Positions 38,586-49,250 of a stretch of DNA of 64,000 nucleotides are shown here, one piece after another. The stretch is from a virus: positions 1 through 64,000 of IMG/VR virus record IMGVR_UViG_3300045539_000055. The stretch is one strand, 5' to 3'. The position numbers and the translations under genes were made by a program. The notes under the pieces were generated by a model. The model saw nothing but the letters and a program-made list of their open reading frames with translations, searched no databases and was not told where the DNA came from. How positions within the stretch are numbered: position 1 is the stretch's first letter; each line of letters starts with the position of its first letter.

Positions 38586-40427
38586 TTAGTATTGAGCTGC
38601 GTTACCTTTTCCTTTTTCTAATAGTGTCTTTTTAGTTGCGGCAGGTGTATTTGCTTCTATCCATTCTATTACGTTTCCTGCTGCTGTATCAGCATCTTCT
38701 TGCTCATCCATATCATAACCTACAGGGAATCTATATGTTTTGTCTCCTATTTGTAAAGTTACAGCATTAAATGGATTATACTTAGAATTTTTTATAATTT
38801 CAATTCCTGTTCCTTGAATAAGTTTTCTCATTTCAGCAGCAGCTTGTGTGTCTTTCATATAAGCCATACCTACGCCTGCTGTACCATCCCCCTTAATTAC
38901 AGAAACTTTATTACTAAATTCAATTACAGGGTCTTTGACAGCAGTTCTTCCGGCTTTAACACCTGCGAAGTTTTTCTGAGAAGCACCCATCTTCATATTA
39001 GGGTCTCCACCTTTATTACGTTTCATTGTCTCAGCTACGTTGTCAACACCGTGAACCTCATTACCAAGTTCATTCCATTGTCCTAATGTAATCGTGTTAG
39101 GGTCATAATCTACTGTACGGTTTTTAACCTCATCAGCATATTTGAATGTTAATTTACCCGGAACACTTGTATCAATATCTAACAATCCTCTTGATTGAGA
39201 TAATTGAGAACCAAGTATAGTTTCAATTGCGGCTTTCTTATCGGCAGGCGTTCCTGCTTTAAATACATCTCCCCAAGTTCCAAGAGCATTGTCTTTCTCT
39301 TTCTTCTCTTCTCTTGCTTTAACAGCATCTTGAGACTCTTCATCTCTTGATACAGCACCTACAGCACTTGCCTCTTCTTTGTAATCGTATTGTGCTCTCA
39401 TTTGTGCTCTAATAAACTCTTGAGCATCTTTGTCTTGCTCTTTAGAGAACTGCATAGCTCCCTGACCTGTGTTAGGGTCTATAACCTCTAATACTAAGTT
39501 TGAATTAGCGGCAGCTTCTTTCGGGTCATTAGTTATATCATAAGGCTTACCATTTGGTGCTACTTTTGCGTGGTCTAAAAGTACAGATAATTTATCAAAA
39601 GGAGTACCTAATACTGCTTGAATAGCATCATTTTCTGCTGTTATAAACTTAAATAATTCTTGTTTTGTTGCAGGGTCTATATCTACTCTACTTGTAATAT
39701 CTTCAACGCTTGTTATTTTACCTTGTCTTGTAATTCCTCCAAGTTTAATAGCTGTTTTCTTTTCTTCTCCTAAATTATCTACGAAAGTTTTTATAGGAGC
39801 AACATAATCATATTTATCCCATTCCCCGATAAGCATACCATTTACCCAATCAACACTTGCTGTTTTCCCGGGAGCATCATCCATAGTAAAAACTTTTTTA
39901 CCATCAATTTCTTTTTCAGTCTTCATACCTGACATTACTTTACCGTTTGGTGCGATAAATAAACCTGCCTTATTCCAATTCCCAAATCCTTCTCCTTGTT
40001 CTCTTTTACGAGTTTCATACAAAGATGCTTTACCATCTCTATATCTCTGCATTGTATTGGCGTAATTTTCTTGGTAAACTTTAAGTGCATTGAAAGCCAA
40101 ATCAGTACCATCATTAATATTTTGTCTATTAATGGTATATTCTTTTAGAGTTATTTGTCCTCTTTTTAAAAGGTTTTCTTGTATTCTAACGTAGTTTGAT
40201 GCTTGGTCTGCATATTCTAATGCGGCTGTTCTCGCTCCTTTATGTTCTCCATTAGGCGATTTAGCCAACTCGTTCATTGTCTCACGAGTAGCTTGGTCAA
40301 TTGCGGCTTTCTTTTCTTCCCGAACACGGTTAGTTTCGGCAAGCATATCACTCATATTCTTACCGACCTCTGCCCAATTTACTTGCGAGTCTGCTTCCCG
40401 TTCTGCATATTTATAGTATGTTGCCAT
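38586..40427 (-). CDS. Internal virion protein (ejection type), 613 residues
   Basis: A largely helical protein with an N-terminal coiled region (SQVNWAEVGKNMSDMLAETN and following) and mixed charged segments throughout. No enzymatic domain is seen. Size, helical content and position next to the giant protein fit the second of the podophage ejection or cargo proteins. A structural minor role is an alternative. Confidence 0.65.
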   Translation of the reverse strand: MATYYKYAEREADSQVNWAEVGKNMSDMLAETNRVREEKKAAIDQATRETMNELAKSPNGEHKGARTAALEYADQASNYVRIQENLLKRGQITLKEYTINRQNINDGTDLAFNALKVYQENYANTMQRYRDGKASLYETRKREQGEGFGNWNKAGLFIAPNGKVMSGMKTEKEIDGKKVFTMDDAPGKTASVDWVNGMLIGEWDKYDYVAPIKTFVDNLGEEKKTAIKLGGITRQGKITSVEDITSRVDIDPATKQELFKFITAENDAIQAVLGTPFDKLSVLLDHAKVAPNGKPYDITNDPKEAAANSNLVLEVIDPNTGQGAMQFSKEQDKDAQEFIRAQMRAQYDYKEEASAVGAVSRDEESQDAVKAREEKKEKDNALGTWGDVFKAGTPADKKAAIETILGSQLSQSRGLLDIDTSVPGKLTFKYADEVKNRTVDYDPNTITLGQWNELGNEVHGVDNVAETMKRNKGGDPNMKMGASQKNFAGVKAGRTAVKDPVIEFSNKVSVIKGDGTAGVGMAYMKDTQAAAEMRKLIQGTGIEIIKNSKYNPFNAVTLQIGDKTYRFPVGYDMDEQEDADTAAGNVIEWIEANTPAATKKTLLEKGKGNAAQY

Positions 40428-40429
40428 TT

Positions 40430-41209
40430 TTAACGTGTTTTAGGGAATAATTGTCCATAGATGTCATTTAATTGTGATTTTGGAAGTCCTGACATATAAT
40501 CAGTAAACGCATCCCCTTTAAGTCCTCCAACACTTGATAAATTACCAAACCCTGATTGCGTAGATAATCCCTGAACTTTATTTTGAAAATCAGTCTGAGT
40601 TAATCCCGCTCCTTTAGCACCTTCTTCAATCTTTCCAAACGCTTTAGCTGAACCTGTCTTTGCAAACAATGGAACCATAGCTAAACCTTGTTGAAGAGTT
40701 GATGATAATCCCTGAAAGCCTTCTGATGTTGATTGAGCTGCTGCTCTTTCTGCATCTGCTGCGGCTTGTTGAGCACCCTCTACTTCTCCTAAGTCTAACT
40801 GAACACCTAAGTCTCTTAAACGACTTTGTTCTGCTATCTGTTTGTTTTCGATGTCTGTCATTTCTTGACCCATAGCTGTACGAATACCCGCTTGAGCTTC
40901 GTTCTGAGCCATTAAAACTTTACCTGCTGTGGTTACTGCTCCTCTTTCTGATTCAACTCCGGCTTGAATAGCTTGAGCCCCCGCTGAGAGCATAGCATCT
41001 CTTTGAAGTTCATAAGGCTCTTTCTTTACCGCCATTTTATCAGTAAAATTTATTTCAAGTTTTCTACGTGCCTCTGCCATTGCAGCTGCTGCTTTTGCTT
41101 CTGCTTGTCTTTGCTTAGATTTTTGCTCTCCCGCTTGTATAAATGACATAGTTGTCGTTGCTGCCGAGATTGCTAATCCACCGACTGCTATTGCTGTTGC
41201 TACTCCCAT
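40430..41209 (-). CDS. Small internal virion protein with N-terminal hydrophobic segment
   Basis: 259 residues. It opens MGVATAIAVGGLAISAATTT, a glycine/alanine hydrophobic helix, then a long alanine- and glutamate-rich coiled coil (about 25-170) and a C-terminal SGLPKSQLNDIYGQLFP. The pattern equals the T7 gp14-type ejection protein that forms the outer-membrane part of the channel. It is 2 bp before the next virion gene. Confidence 0.7.
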   Translation of the reverse strand: MGVATAIAVGGLAISAATTTMSFIQAGEQKSKQRQAEAKAAAAMAEARRKLEINFTDKMAVKKEPYELQRDAMLSAGAQAIQAGVESERGAVTTAGKVLMAQNEAQAGIRTAMGQEMTDIENKQIAEQSRLRDLGVQLDLGEVEGAQQAAADAERAAAQSTSEGFQGLSSTLQQGLAMVPLFAKTGSAKAFGKIEEGAKGAGLTQTDFQNKVQGLSTQSGFGNLSSVGGLKGDAFTDYMSGLPKSQLNDIYGQLFPKTR

Positions 41210-41210
41210 T

Positions 41211-41621
41211 TTATAGTATTTTTATCATTTCACTTGTATATCCTTCTCCTTTTGACCAACCAAGTTCTTTATAGGTTTGAACTAAACTTGGATTTTTAAT
41301 CAATGCATAACCATATTTACTTCCTGTTTGCTCGCAAATATTTGTAAGCGATTCTATCAGTAATTTAATTGCTTCTGTTCTTCTACCTTTTACTCGGTAT
41401 TCCTTATTAGATATAATCCAATCTACCCAAGCAACTTTTGAGTTTGTCATATAGATAAATCCTGCACAAATTGGAATGTCTCCATCGCAAACAATTATAC
41501 CACCTTTCCCATCTTCAGGTAAAAAATCCTTAGCGGGTGGTTCCCAATTCCACTGTTTCCACCATCCTACAAGGATTTCTTCATAATCTGTGTCGTAAAG
41601 AGGTCTAATTTCTAATTCCAT
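41211..41621 (-). CDS. GNAT-like acetyltransferase-fold protein of phage structural modules
   Basis: 136 residues with an acetyltransferase-like layout: EIRPLYDTDYEEILVGWWKQW, DFLPEDGKGGIIV, ICAGFIYMTNSKVAWVDWIISN, a helix IKLLIESLTNICEQTG, and KNPSLVQTYKELGW. I recognise this W-W-K-x-W and F-I-Y-x-T-N-S-K pattern from many Bacteroidota and marine phage structural operons. The acetyl-CoA loop is not canonical, so activity is uncertain. A promoter box lies just upstream. Confidence 0.7.
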   Translation of the reverse strand: MELEIRPLYDTDYEEILVGWWKQWNWEPPAKDFLPEDGKGGIIVCDGDIPICAGFIYMTNSKVAWVDWIISNKEYRVKGRRTEAIKLLIESLTNICEQTGSKYGYALIKNPSLVQTYKELGWSKGEGYTSEMIKIL

Positions 41622-41628
41622 ATTGATA

Positions 41629-41636
41629 CAAAGATA
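41629..41636 (-). promoter_or_regulatory. Promoter -7 box for the acetyltransferase and ejection genes
   Basis: Minus-strand TATCTTTG, 7 bp before the ATG at 41621. Transcription would begin at or next to the start codon, giving a leaderless or very short leader message. Confidence 0.4.
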
Positions 41637-41642
41637 TTAAAT

Positions 41643-42455
41643 TTAAGGGAAACTTTTCATTACATTAGATTCAACAGCAAATAATTCAACTTTACTATTA
41701 TAATTGTTGGAAAGTGTAGTTGTACAATAATGTCCTAAAACTCCGTGAGATTCAGCTACAGAATTTTTAATGTATAAGAAATATGCATTTTGTGTAGTTA
41801 TCGGAACCGTTATAGCTCCCGGAACTACAGTTGTTATTGTGATTTGGTTTAAGTTATTTGGATAATCAACCGTAACTGCTGTTACCTTTCCTGCAAGTAA
41901 AGGCGTATTAGATGGTGGATTAAAGAAATAAACTAAATCTCCAATACTAATTATGTTTCCTACAGATATTAATGGATTAATAGAAAACTTGATGATAGTG
42001 CCTCCCGTAACTTGAAAACTTCTTCCAATTCCATTTAAACTTCTAAGTGCAAATTCTCCAATACTATTGTTTCTAACAAATGCAAAGTAAGCCGCTTCTT
42101 TTTTCTCAAACCAAGATTGGTCAATAAATCCTGAGAATTGCAAATCAGTTTCTAAGACAGCTCCCCAAGGAGCATCTCCTTCTATGTTAATGGTCTTAAA
42201 TAGTTTATTCTCAAGAGCAGCACTATTAAATACTGTTTGAATAGATGTTGGTGTAAATGCATTTGCAGGCTGACCCAACTTAGTCCACCAAGGTTGATAA
42301 AATGTATTTCTTAAATTATTTACATTATGCTTATAAAGATTCCCACCCTTAAAGGTATAAAAATAATTGTTCATTCCAATCATCCAATCAGGATAATAAG
42401 AATAGAAAGATACCCAACCGGCAACTCCTTCGCTATATGATAATGTATAATTCAT
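41643..42455 (-). CDS. Tail protein matching the C-terminal part of muzzle/stabilisation proteins
   Basis: 270 residues from the ATG at 42455 (chosen over 42497 because it lies after the stop of the upstream gene). The start reads MNYTLSYSEGVAGWVSFYSY, then GMNNYFYTFKGGNLYKHN and RNTFY. This F-S-Y-S-E-x-x-x-G-W-V-S-F block is the one I know from the C-terminal part of podophage and crAss-like tail stabilisation proteins. Here it is a separate gene, following a receptor-binding-type gene. A tail-hub or tail-tip component is likely. Confidence 0.68.
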   Translation of the reverse strand: MNYTLSYSEGVAGWVSFYSYYPDWMIGMNNYFYTFKGGNLYKHNVNNLRNTFYQPWWTKLGQPANAFTPTSIQTVFNSAALENKLFKTINIEGDAPWGAVLETDLQFSGFIDQSWFEKKEAAYFAFVRNNSIGEFALRSLNGIGRSFQVTGGTIIKFSINPLISVGNIISIGDLVYFFNPPSNTPLLAGKVTAVTVDYPNNLNQITITTVVPGAITVPITTQNAYFLYIKNSVAESHGVLGHYCTTTLSNNYNSKVELFAVESNVMKSFP

Positions 42456-42468
42456 AATCTTATTAATT

Positions 42469-44358
42469 TTATAAGCAAATATTTGTACATTGTGCAAATG
42501 TATCTAAAGTTAAGATTGTTCCTACATCTCCACTTGTTACTGTATAACCGGAATAATTATTAATACTCGCACTAATAGATACACAAGCGAGGTCATTTAT
42601 TATTCCTGTGCAAGATACGTTTGCTTTATCATTCGGAGCGGAACAAGCTGTACAACTTACAGTTACACCTATTACATCTCCTACATTAACAAAGTATGTA
42701 CCAATGTCTGAAACATTTCTTGTTATAACAGAATTACCCTCTACATATATAACCATTACGCCATTTGCTGAAGTTTCTACAAAACTCCAATCTAACTGCA
42801 CAAGAGGAGTTGTGTCTTGTATTAATCTTACTGAGAATCCATAATTTGGAGTGTATGAACCGCTGTTTAATACGCCATTAAAGGAGTTTAGATAGCGAAT
42901 ATAATTAAGTCCTACTCCATTATTGGTTCTGCTCCACCAATCTCCGTTAGCACCAAGATGTACGAACAAACCAAAATCGCCACGACAACCTCCCGGAAGA
43001 GCTGTAAAACCACTTAAATTAGTAGCATCTGTATTAGGGCTATCCCAATGACACAGACCTGTTTCTTTCATTTTACCACCAACATTTCCTATAGGTACTA
43101 AAGCATTTACTGTATTAGCTAATGTTGTCCATTCTGCATCTGTTGGAATATGATACCCAATAGGTGCTAACCCTCTTGGGTCATTTACAGCATATCCATT
43201 ATATAATTTACCATAGGTCGGACCATTTAGAGGGTCATTATCGTAATAACACCAAGCCCCGGTTGTTAGATTATCCCAAGTAGTTGCATCAGTAACTTGT
43301 GGTATTGGGTCTCCGTTACTATAAGTTGTTACATCTAAATTACAAACAGTCCATTCTTGAGTTCCAATTGTGATTTCTGTACCCGGTACACAATCTAAAC
43401 AGGCAGTATTACAAGCTGTTATTGCTACTATTACTCCGTTATCTACCTCTATTACTTTATTTGGAGAAGCTACGTTGCTCGTAAGGTAGAATCCATCAGG
43501 TAGCGGGAATTGACCATTTACATCTACAAAAACATAATCAAATAACCCTACGAAAGTATCTACAGCTGTGTGAACTTTTGCAAAATAAAAAGTATTAGGA
43601 AACGGTGTAGAGCAAGGAATAGATGCCGATGCAAACACATTAGAAGCAGGAAAAGTTGGTAATGCTTCCGGACAAGCGGCTGTAAAATCCCAACCTGTTC
43701 CCGAACAAGGACCTATTATCTCAATAAGTAAAGCACTTGGAGTTGCAGTAGGTTTTGGTATTACCATTACGCAAAATCCTGCTGAACCTGATTGTACAAA
43801 AAAATCAGCACTTGGAGGAGGAGATATTGTATCTGTTTGGAATGTTCCTGTATTATCAAATAAACCCGTTGAAGGGTTATATAAAAATACTGTATTAGTC
43901 TGTACCTGTCCTCCTGTGTACCAAGATGTACAAGCTCCTGTTGCACCTGTACTTCCTACAATTGTAAAATGCCCCGGATTTGGACTTTGAATAGCACCAA
44001 AAACAGGAGAAGATAACTTATTGTACACTACTCCATTATATGTAACTCTCATTCCATCAGGTACTGATTGAGGATTCATTGAAACTATTATTGCTCCTGT
44101 TTCTGTACTTCCTACATCTAAATTTATTTGATAAACACCTTGACCTCCTGAACCTCCAATAGCAGTTCCGCAAGGTGCAGGACAAGGAGATACACAAGGC
44201 TCAGAAGTCAAAAGTATTCCCGATGACTGCTCTCTTGTTATTGTTCCATCTCCATAGAATCCATCAGGAGCTATGTTAGTTAAACCAAGGTCTAAATATA
44301 CCGCTGTAGCTGTAGCTAAATCAGCGGCATCTAAATAGAATGTTGAATTTATTGCCAT
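42469..44358 (-). CDS. Tail protein with Fibrobacter major paralogous (FISUMP-like) domain
   Basis: 629 residues. Residues about 325-512 match the Fibrobacter succinogenes major paralogous domain: IGTQEWTVCNLDVTTYSNGD, a W-x-N-L-T-T-G-A-W-C-Y-Y segment, GYHIPTDAEWTTL, GGKMKETG, FTALPGGCRGDFG and WWSRT. This fold, related to C-type lectin-like modules, is common on Bacteroidota cell surfaces and in their phage receptor proteins. The first 55 residues repeat a unit found near the C-terminus of the neighbouring tail protein (TNIAPDGFYGDG versus TNVAPDGMYSTG). A receptor-binding role is inferred. Confidence 0.72.
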   Translation of the reverse strand: MAINSTFYLDAADLATATAVYLDLGLTNIAPDGFYGDGTITREQSSGILLTSEPCVSPCPAPCGTAIGGSGGQGVYQINLDVGSTETGAIIVSMNPQSVPDGMRVTYNGVVYNKLSSPVFGAIQSPNPGHFTIVGSTGATGACTSWYTGGQVQTNTVFLYNPSTGLFDNTGTFQTDTISPPPSADFFVQSGSAGFCVMVIPKPTATPSALLIEIIGPCSGTGWDFTAACPEALPTFPASNVFASASIPCSTPFPNTFYFAKVHTAVDTFVGLFDYVFVDVNGQFPLPDGFYLTSNVASPNKVIEVDNGVIVAITACNTACLDCVPGTEITIGTQEWTVCNLDVTTYSNGDPIPQVTDATTWDNLTTGAWCYYDNDPLNGPTYGKLYNGYAVNDPRGLAPIGYHIPTDAEWTTLANTVNALVPIGNVGGKMKETGLCHWDSPNTDATNLSGFTALPGGCRGDFGLFVHLGANGDWWSRTNNGVGLNYIRYLNSFNGVLNSGSYTPNYGFSVRLIQDTTPLVQLDWSFVETSANGVMVIYVEGNSVITRNVSDIGTYFVNVGDVIGVTVSCTACSAPNDKANVSCTGIINDLACVSISASINNYSGYTVTSGDVGTILTLDTFAQCTNICL

Positions 44359-44371
44359 ATTCTTAATTAAA

Positions 44372-47300
44372 TTATGTTACACAGTCGCATAGGACATTTG
44401 TAATAGTTATACTTGTTTCAGCGTAAGGCTTTCCAATAGAACAATACACCACTCCTACTGCCGAAGCTAATAAAGGTAAACTTGACAGTATTCCTTGCTC
44501 GTTATAGAAGTAAATTGTTGTGTCAAAAGTCTCATTATTGGTTACTTCATAATAATTATATGGTGTTGTACACGTTAAATCACAATTACAACATACATCT
44601 ACAGCACTTGTTCCAAAACACAAAGATACTTCAACGCCACAAGAATTACAAGGTTGTTGTGGGAGTAAAACTCCATCTACTAACTCTCTCATAACGCCTC
44701 CTGTAGAATACATTCCATCGGGAGCTACATTTGTTAGGTTAATATCTTCAAAAATAGAAGTTGCTGTAGAGAAAGATGCATTTAAGTAAACATTTACAAG
44801 TACACAATCGCAACATCCGTTTCCAATTGCTTCTCCTGAATAACATAGTTCAGCCGGTATAGCATCTCTTAAATCCCAAATTAAATAAAGGTACTCTCCA
44901 AGTGAACTTGCAGGAACTGTAAAGTCTGCATAATACAATGGAGCTGAGCCTGAATTAGGAGTAGCAACCGTAGAAGCTATCAATAATGCATTCATATCTA
45001 CATTGGTATTATTGTACAACGTAGAACTTCTAAAGTATCTAAATTTGTCCTGAGCTATGTCGAATACATAATTATCAGGAACAATAGCATTTGTAGCTAA
45101 TCTCATAGTACTTCCCTCAGGAGGGAATCCACCTGACCCTACAAATCCTGATACGGTATTGTATCTTGATATAAGAGGACTTCCTGTTCCACCTGAGAAT
45201 AAAACCAAGTTTTGAAGAAGTGGTCCTATGAAAGCTCCATCAGTATATCTATATTGAGTATGTATAGTACTTCCTGACTCTGAATCGTTTGTTACAACAA
45301 CCTCAACAATAGTCATTGGCTCAGCTTGACAGCAATCTGCAAGTATATCCACAACCATATCTCCCGTATAGGTTAGAGTGATTTCTGCTGTTTCAATTAA
45401 AATGTTATTCTTATCAAAGAAAATACTTCCATCTACATTTGTTGCTCCTGATGTTACAACAGTTCCGTTATAATCAACACTCACAGTAAGTGTTTTGCCT
45501 ACTTCTATATCTGAGAACACCCAAGCAATCTCAGAGATGCCTACAAGAGGACCTAAGTCAACACAATACACGAAAGTTTTTGAAACTTCTGTATCAACGG
45601 ATAATGTAAATGTTTGACTGATTCCACAATTTAAACATTGAGCATTTATTGGCAATTGTTGGTCATTCATTGCTAACACATACTCATTCATATAAGGGTC
45701 AAAACCTCCAAGTTTTTGGAAATTAAAAGATGCGTTAAATTTATCTCTAAACCACGTTCTCATACTTTGTTCAGATATAGCTACTAACTGCTCGCTTTGG
45801 CTATCTCCTCCTTTTAATTGAAGAACTGCTCCACGTTTTGCATCAGCGAAAAATCTATCAAATCCCCATTGAACATAACTCTCAGGATTAAAACTAATGC
45901 CATACTTTTCAGTACGTGCTATTTGTGTTCCTAAGACCTCAGGAGTAGCTGTAATGATACCACCGGCACTTGCATCCGACAGTAAGTTTTTCTCAGCTAA
46001 AACGTAAGATATTTTATCTTCTTGTAAAGTAAGAATATCTGTGTTTCTTCCATCTAATAATTGGATTGGTCCAAATGAAGATTCGCAATGCTTAAAGTTT
46101 GATAAACCTGAGTTGAACTCATTTAGCTTATTTATATTTGACTCTCCATTGTAAACGCCACTATATGTAATATCTGAAAACCTATCAGCAGATTTGTAAT
46201 CTTGAGCAGCAACTGTAGTTACTCTTTCTCCAAAATTAAAAGACCTTCCTATAATAGAATCACGTATTTTATAGCTTTCAGCACCATTTCCAAAAGAGTA
46301 ACAGTTAAAAAACTGAGTGTCAATTATAGCAGGAGTTCCTGTTGAAATGTTTTGATTTTGAATATTTCCTGCGTGGTTTCCATCTATGTCAATAGGGAAA
46401 GATAATTCATTCTCAAAAAATACATCAGGTAATGAGTCAGAAGGTTCTGTTTCAAATATGATTGTATTTTCTGCACGATACACTTCAATGTTTGCAGTAA
46501 TATAAATTCTACGAGAATATTTATAGTTTTTACCTGTACAACTATTTGTACTACTCCAACTAATAGTAAGTTGATTAGTAGTTGGATTTCTATAAAATTG
46601 CCAATAATTTATATCTGTAGATACGTTAGTTAATTGAGTAGATGTACCCGGAACAAACTCATTTGTCTCTCCATCTCCTTTATCAATACCTGAATTTATA
46701 GTAAGTTGAATATTGTCTCCAACAAACCACTCATACATATTATCATAGTCTGATGTAGAAGTATAAACTTTTTCTAAAGTATAACCTCTTGGTTCACAAG
46801 CTCCCGCTACACCGGCTCTATTCCAATCTACATACCAATTTATTCTACTTCCGGCAGGTACATTGTAATCAATATACATACCCGGATTTGCAGGGTCTGC
46901 AATATTCATAGGATAAGTTAATATAAAATGGTCTCCTCCACTTCCCCAACCTTGTAGCTGACCCGGTGCTATAACAGCATTTTGAGTTTGTACTAAATTA
47001 AAACTATTAGGATTTAACTTTATATATAATCCCGCAGGAACATTAATATTCACTGTAGGGTCTGTATCGCTTGGTATCTCAAGAAAACCTTTTGGTTGAG
47101 GTTCTTTGTCAAGTACAGTTGTATAAACGCAATTTAAAGTCGGTCCTTGAGTATCTGCCTTAACAATAAGTCTATCTCCATTTTCAACTTTTCTCATATT
47201 CTCTCCTTCGAGTAAAAGAAATGCTTCATTTGTCTCAGGATTAATGAAAAATAAATTACTGTAAACAGTCTCATATCTTTCAGCATCAGGCTTAATCACA

Positions 47301-49249
47301 AACTTATATCTTGTAGCCCATTTAGGTGCTCTTTGAGTAGGAGGTATTATAGCTTGAATACTATTTTTATTTGGAGCATATCCACAAGGAACAAACTCTG
47401 CATTATTAGTACTAACTAAAGCGGTTGTAGCTCTATTAAATTCATCCATATAAACCAATCCTACTTCATATCCTCTATTGCTATGTAAACTTCGAGGGTT
47501 TGCAAGCTCTTGGAATATAGCTTGTGCATAAGTAACTTGATAATACTCATAAGCTCTTTTAGTTGGGGTAGTTATATCATCTACATATTCCATAGCAAGA
47601 AACTGAAAACCAATTACAGTACTTGCAGGAGATGTTATTATTTTTATAGGCTGTAATGCAGCTGTAAGCGTGTTAATTCCACTTGCTTTTTTTGTAAAAG
47701 TATTAGGTGCAAGACCTAAATTGTTTGGTAATAAACAGTTGAAAGAATCTGTAAACGTAACTCCATTACAAGAAGTATCTTGTCCTACTATAGTTGTTGA
47801 TACGGGAAGTATATTCAAAGCTGTACCTACTGCATTTTCAAACTGAGGACTTGTTGCTAATTCATATACAGAAGTATAGTTTTGAGTCAACAAAAAGCTA
47901 AAAACAAGAGATACTCCATCAGTTGTCTCATCAGGAAATGGTGTATATCCTGTCCATTGTTTGTGAGATATTGTAACATCTAAAGATATTGCAGCACCTT
48001 CAACTAAAGGAGAAGCTGCTAAATCAAAATTTACAATACAATCAGCTACAGTTAGACCTGTAGATGCAGGGTCTATATTATAGACACCACTTGCTGTTGT
48101 ATCTGTTAATGTTGTATTTCCAATTACTTCAGTTATTAATGTGGTCTGATATTCTATCTTAGTAGGTTGACCATTTTTATCAATCAAGTCATACCCTTCA
48201 ACATAATTACCAAACATAAGTCTATTACCCATTATTGTTTGGGCTTTAGCAAATCTTGGTACATTATCGTAAAGTCTTAGAATTTCAGCTTCATTTAATA
48301 CGGTAAATATTTTACTATTATTAAATGAATATTGCACAACTTGATTATTACCAAATCCTGCATTGGCTTTGTCTATTTGCTGAATAATTTTTATTACATT
48401 ATTCTCTGATTGTTTGAATAATAAATCAATACCAACCACAAGAGGACCTCCTGTATTGTAGTTTATAATTGCTGTGTTGCAGAAATTAGTCATACCCTCA
48501 TTTAGCATACTATTAACGCTAAATTGGAACTGATTAGGAACAAACGCAGGAGCAGACCATTGAGATGTAGCAGAGTACTCTCCATCTACATACTTGTATC
48601 TATAGGCAAAACAAATAAATCTTGTCTCTAAAAAGTTTTGTTGTCCACTTGTAGTAATTGGAGTTACTTCAGGTGCTTCAATAGGTGGTTTTTTTATAAC
48701 AAGAATTGCTTCAGGATTCAACACATCAAGATTTGCGACCGGATTAGGGTAGTTTCTATTTATGTTTATATTTCGTGGAGCATTATAATCATCTGTCCAA
48801 AATAAAAGGTCATCGATTAAATTTACTCCCGTAATTAAATACGTTGGATTAAAATTTAAAACGGTGTTGACACCGCTACCATCGTCAATACTAATAACGT
48901 GATATGTTAATATGTTTGTAAGTACATTGTAAGAAACGATTAAATCAAGTTTCCCCGTAGCTCCAACAGTAAATGCAGGGTCGTGAACAAACCAAAAGAT
49001 TGTTTCATTAGCACTGTCTTGTATAGCTCCAATACACCTTGCTTGAGTACTTAACTGAGTTCCGTTAAGATAAGCCAATGTAGTTAGATGTAAGTTACCT
49101 TTTGTATTAGTAACAACACCAACTTCGGCTAATTCTGTTGAACCCATTCTGACATTCATAGCATCAACATATTCGCCATCAGGAAGCAATCGTTGGTCAA
49201 CGATTTTATTCATTCTTCCTGCTAAAAAATTTCTTGTTACGTTTGCCAT
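44372..49249 (-). CDS. Large tail (muzzle / stabilisation-type) protein, 1625 residues
   Basis: The N-terminus reads NFLAGRMNKIVDQRLLPDGE, then YVDAMNVRMGSTE, the conserved opening of podophage tail stabilisation proteins and crAss-like muzzle proteins. Beta-propeller-like repeats follow (LIDDLLFWTDDYNAPRNI). The middle contains long beta-rich domains. The C-terminus has cysteine-rich modules, among them a unit shared with the next downstream tail protein. It would form the distal tail channel and close it before infection. Confidence 0.78.
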   Translation of the reverse strand: MANVTRNFLAGRMNKIVDQRLLPDGEYVDAMNVRMGSTELAEVGVVTNTKGNLHLTTLAYLNGTQLSTQARCIGAIQDSANETIFWFVHDPAFTVGATGKLDLIVSYNVLTNILTYHVISIDDGSGVNTVLNFNPTYLITGVNLIDDLLFWTDDYNAPRNININRNYPNPVANLDVLNPEAILVIKKPPIEAPEVTPITTSGQQNFLETRFICFAYRYKYVDGEYSATSQWSAPAFVPNQFQFSVNSMLNEGMTNFCNTAIINYNTGGPLVVGIDLLFKQSENNVIKIIQQIDKANAGFGNNQVVQYSFNNSKIFTVLNEAEILRLYDNVPRFAKAQTIMGNRLMFGNYVEGYDLIDKNGQPTKIEYQTTLITEVIGNTTLTDTTASGVYNIDPASTGLTVADCIVNFDLAASPLVEGAAISLDVTISHKQWTGYTPFPDETTDGVSLVFSFLLTQNYTSVYELATSPQFENAVGTALNILPVSTTIVGQDTSCNGVTFTDSFNCLLPNNLGLAPNTFTKKASGINTLTAALQPIKIITSPASTVIGFQFLAMEYVDDITTPTKRAYEYYQVTYAQAIFQELANPRSLHSNRGYEVGLVYMDEFNRATTALVSTNNAEFVPCGYAPNKNSIQAIIPPTQRAPKWATRYKFVIKPDAERYETVYSNLFFINPETNEAFLLLEGENMRKVENGDRLIVKADTQGPTLNCVYTTVLDKEPQPKGFLEIPSDTDPTVNINVPAGLYIKLNPNSFNLVQTQNAVIAPGQLQGWGSGGDHFILTYPMNIADPANPGMYIDYNVPAGSRINWYVDWNRAGVAGACEPRGYTLEKVYTSTSDYDNMYEWFVGDNIQLTINSGIDKGDGETNEFVPGTSTQLTNVSTDINYWQFYRNPTTNQLTISWSSTNSCTGKNYKYSRRIYITANIEVYRAENTIIFETEPSDSLPDVFFENELSFPIDIDGNHAGNIQNQNISTGTPAIIDTQFFNCYSFGNGAESYKIRDSIIGRSFNFGERVTTVAAQDYKSADRFSDITYSGVYNGESNINKLNEFNSGLSNFKHCESSFGPIQLLDGRNTDILTLQEDKISYVLAEKNLLSDASAGGIITATPEVLGTQIARTEKYGISFNPESYVQWGFDRFFADAKRGAVLQLKGGDSQSEQLVAISEQSMRTWFRDKFNASFNFQKLGGFDPYMNEYVLAMNDQQLPINAQCLNCGISQTFTLSVDTEVSKTFVYCVDLGPLVGISEIAWVFSDIEVGKTLTVSVDYNGTVVTSGATNVDGSIFFDKNNILIETAEITLTYTGDMVVDILADCCQAEPMTIVEVVVTNDSESGSTIHTQYRYTDGAFIGPLLQNLVLFSGGTGSPLISRYNTVSGFVGSGGFPPEGSTMRLATNAIVPDNYVFDIAQDKFRYFRSSTLYNNTNVDMNALLIASTVATPNSGSAPLYYADFTVPASSLGEYLYLIWDLRDAIPAELCYSGEAIGNGCCDCVLVNVYLNASFSTATSIFEDINLTNVAPDGMYSTGGVMRELVDGVLLPQQPCNSCGVEVSLCFGTSAVDVCCNCDLTCTTPYNYYEVTNNETFDTTIYFYNEQGILSSLPLLASAVGVVYCSIGKPYAETSITITNVLCDCVT

Positions 49250-49250
49250 A

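Noticed and set aside
39129-39136. CTCATCAG, the complement of a hammerhead CTGATGAG core
   Set aside because: On the minus strand no GAAA follows after a stem II and no stem III can be formed; it is inside a virion protein gene.
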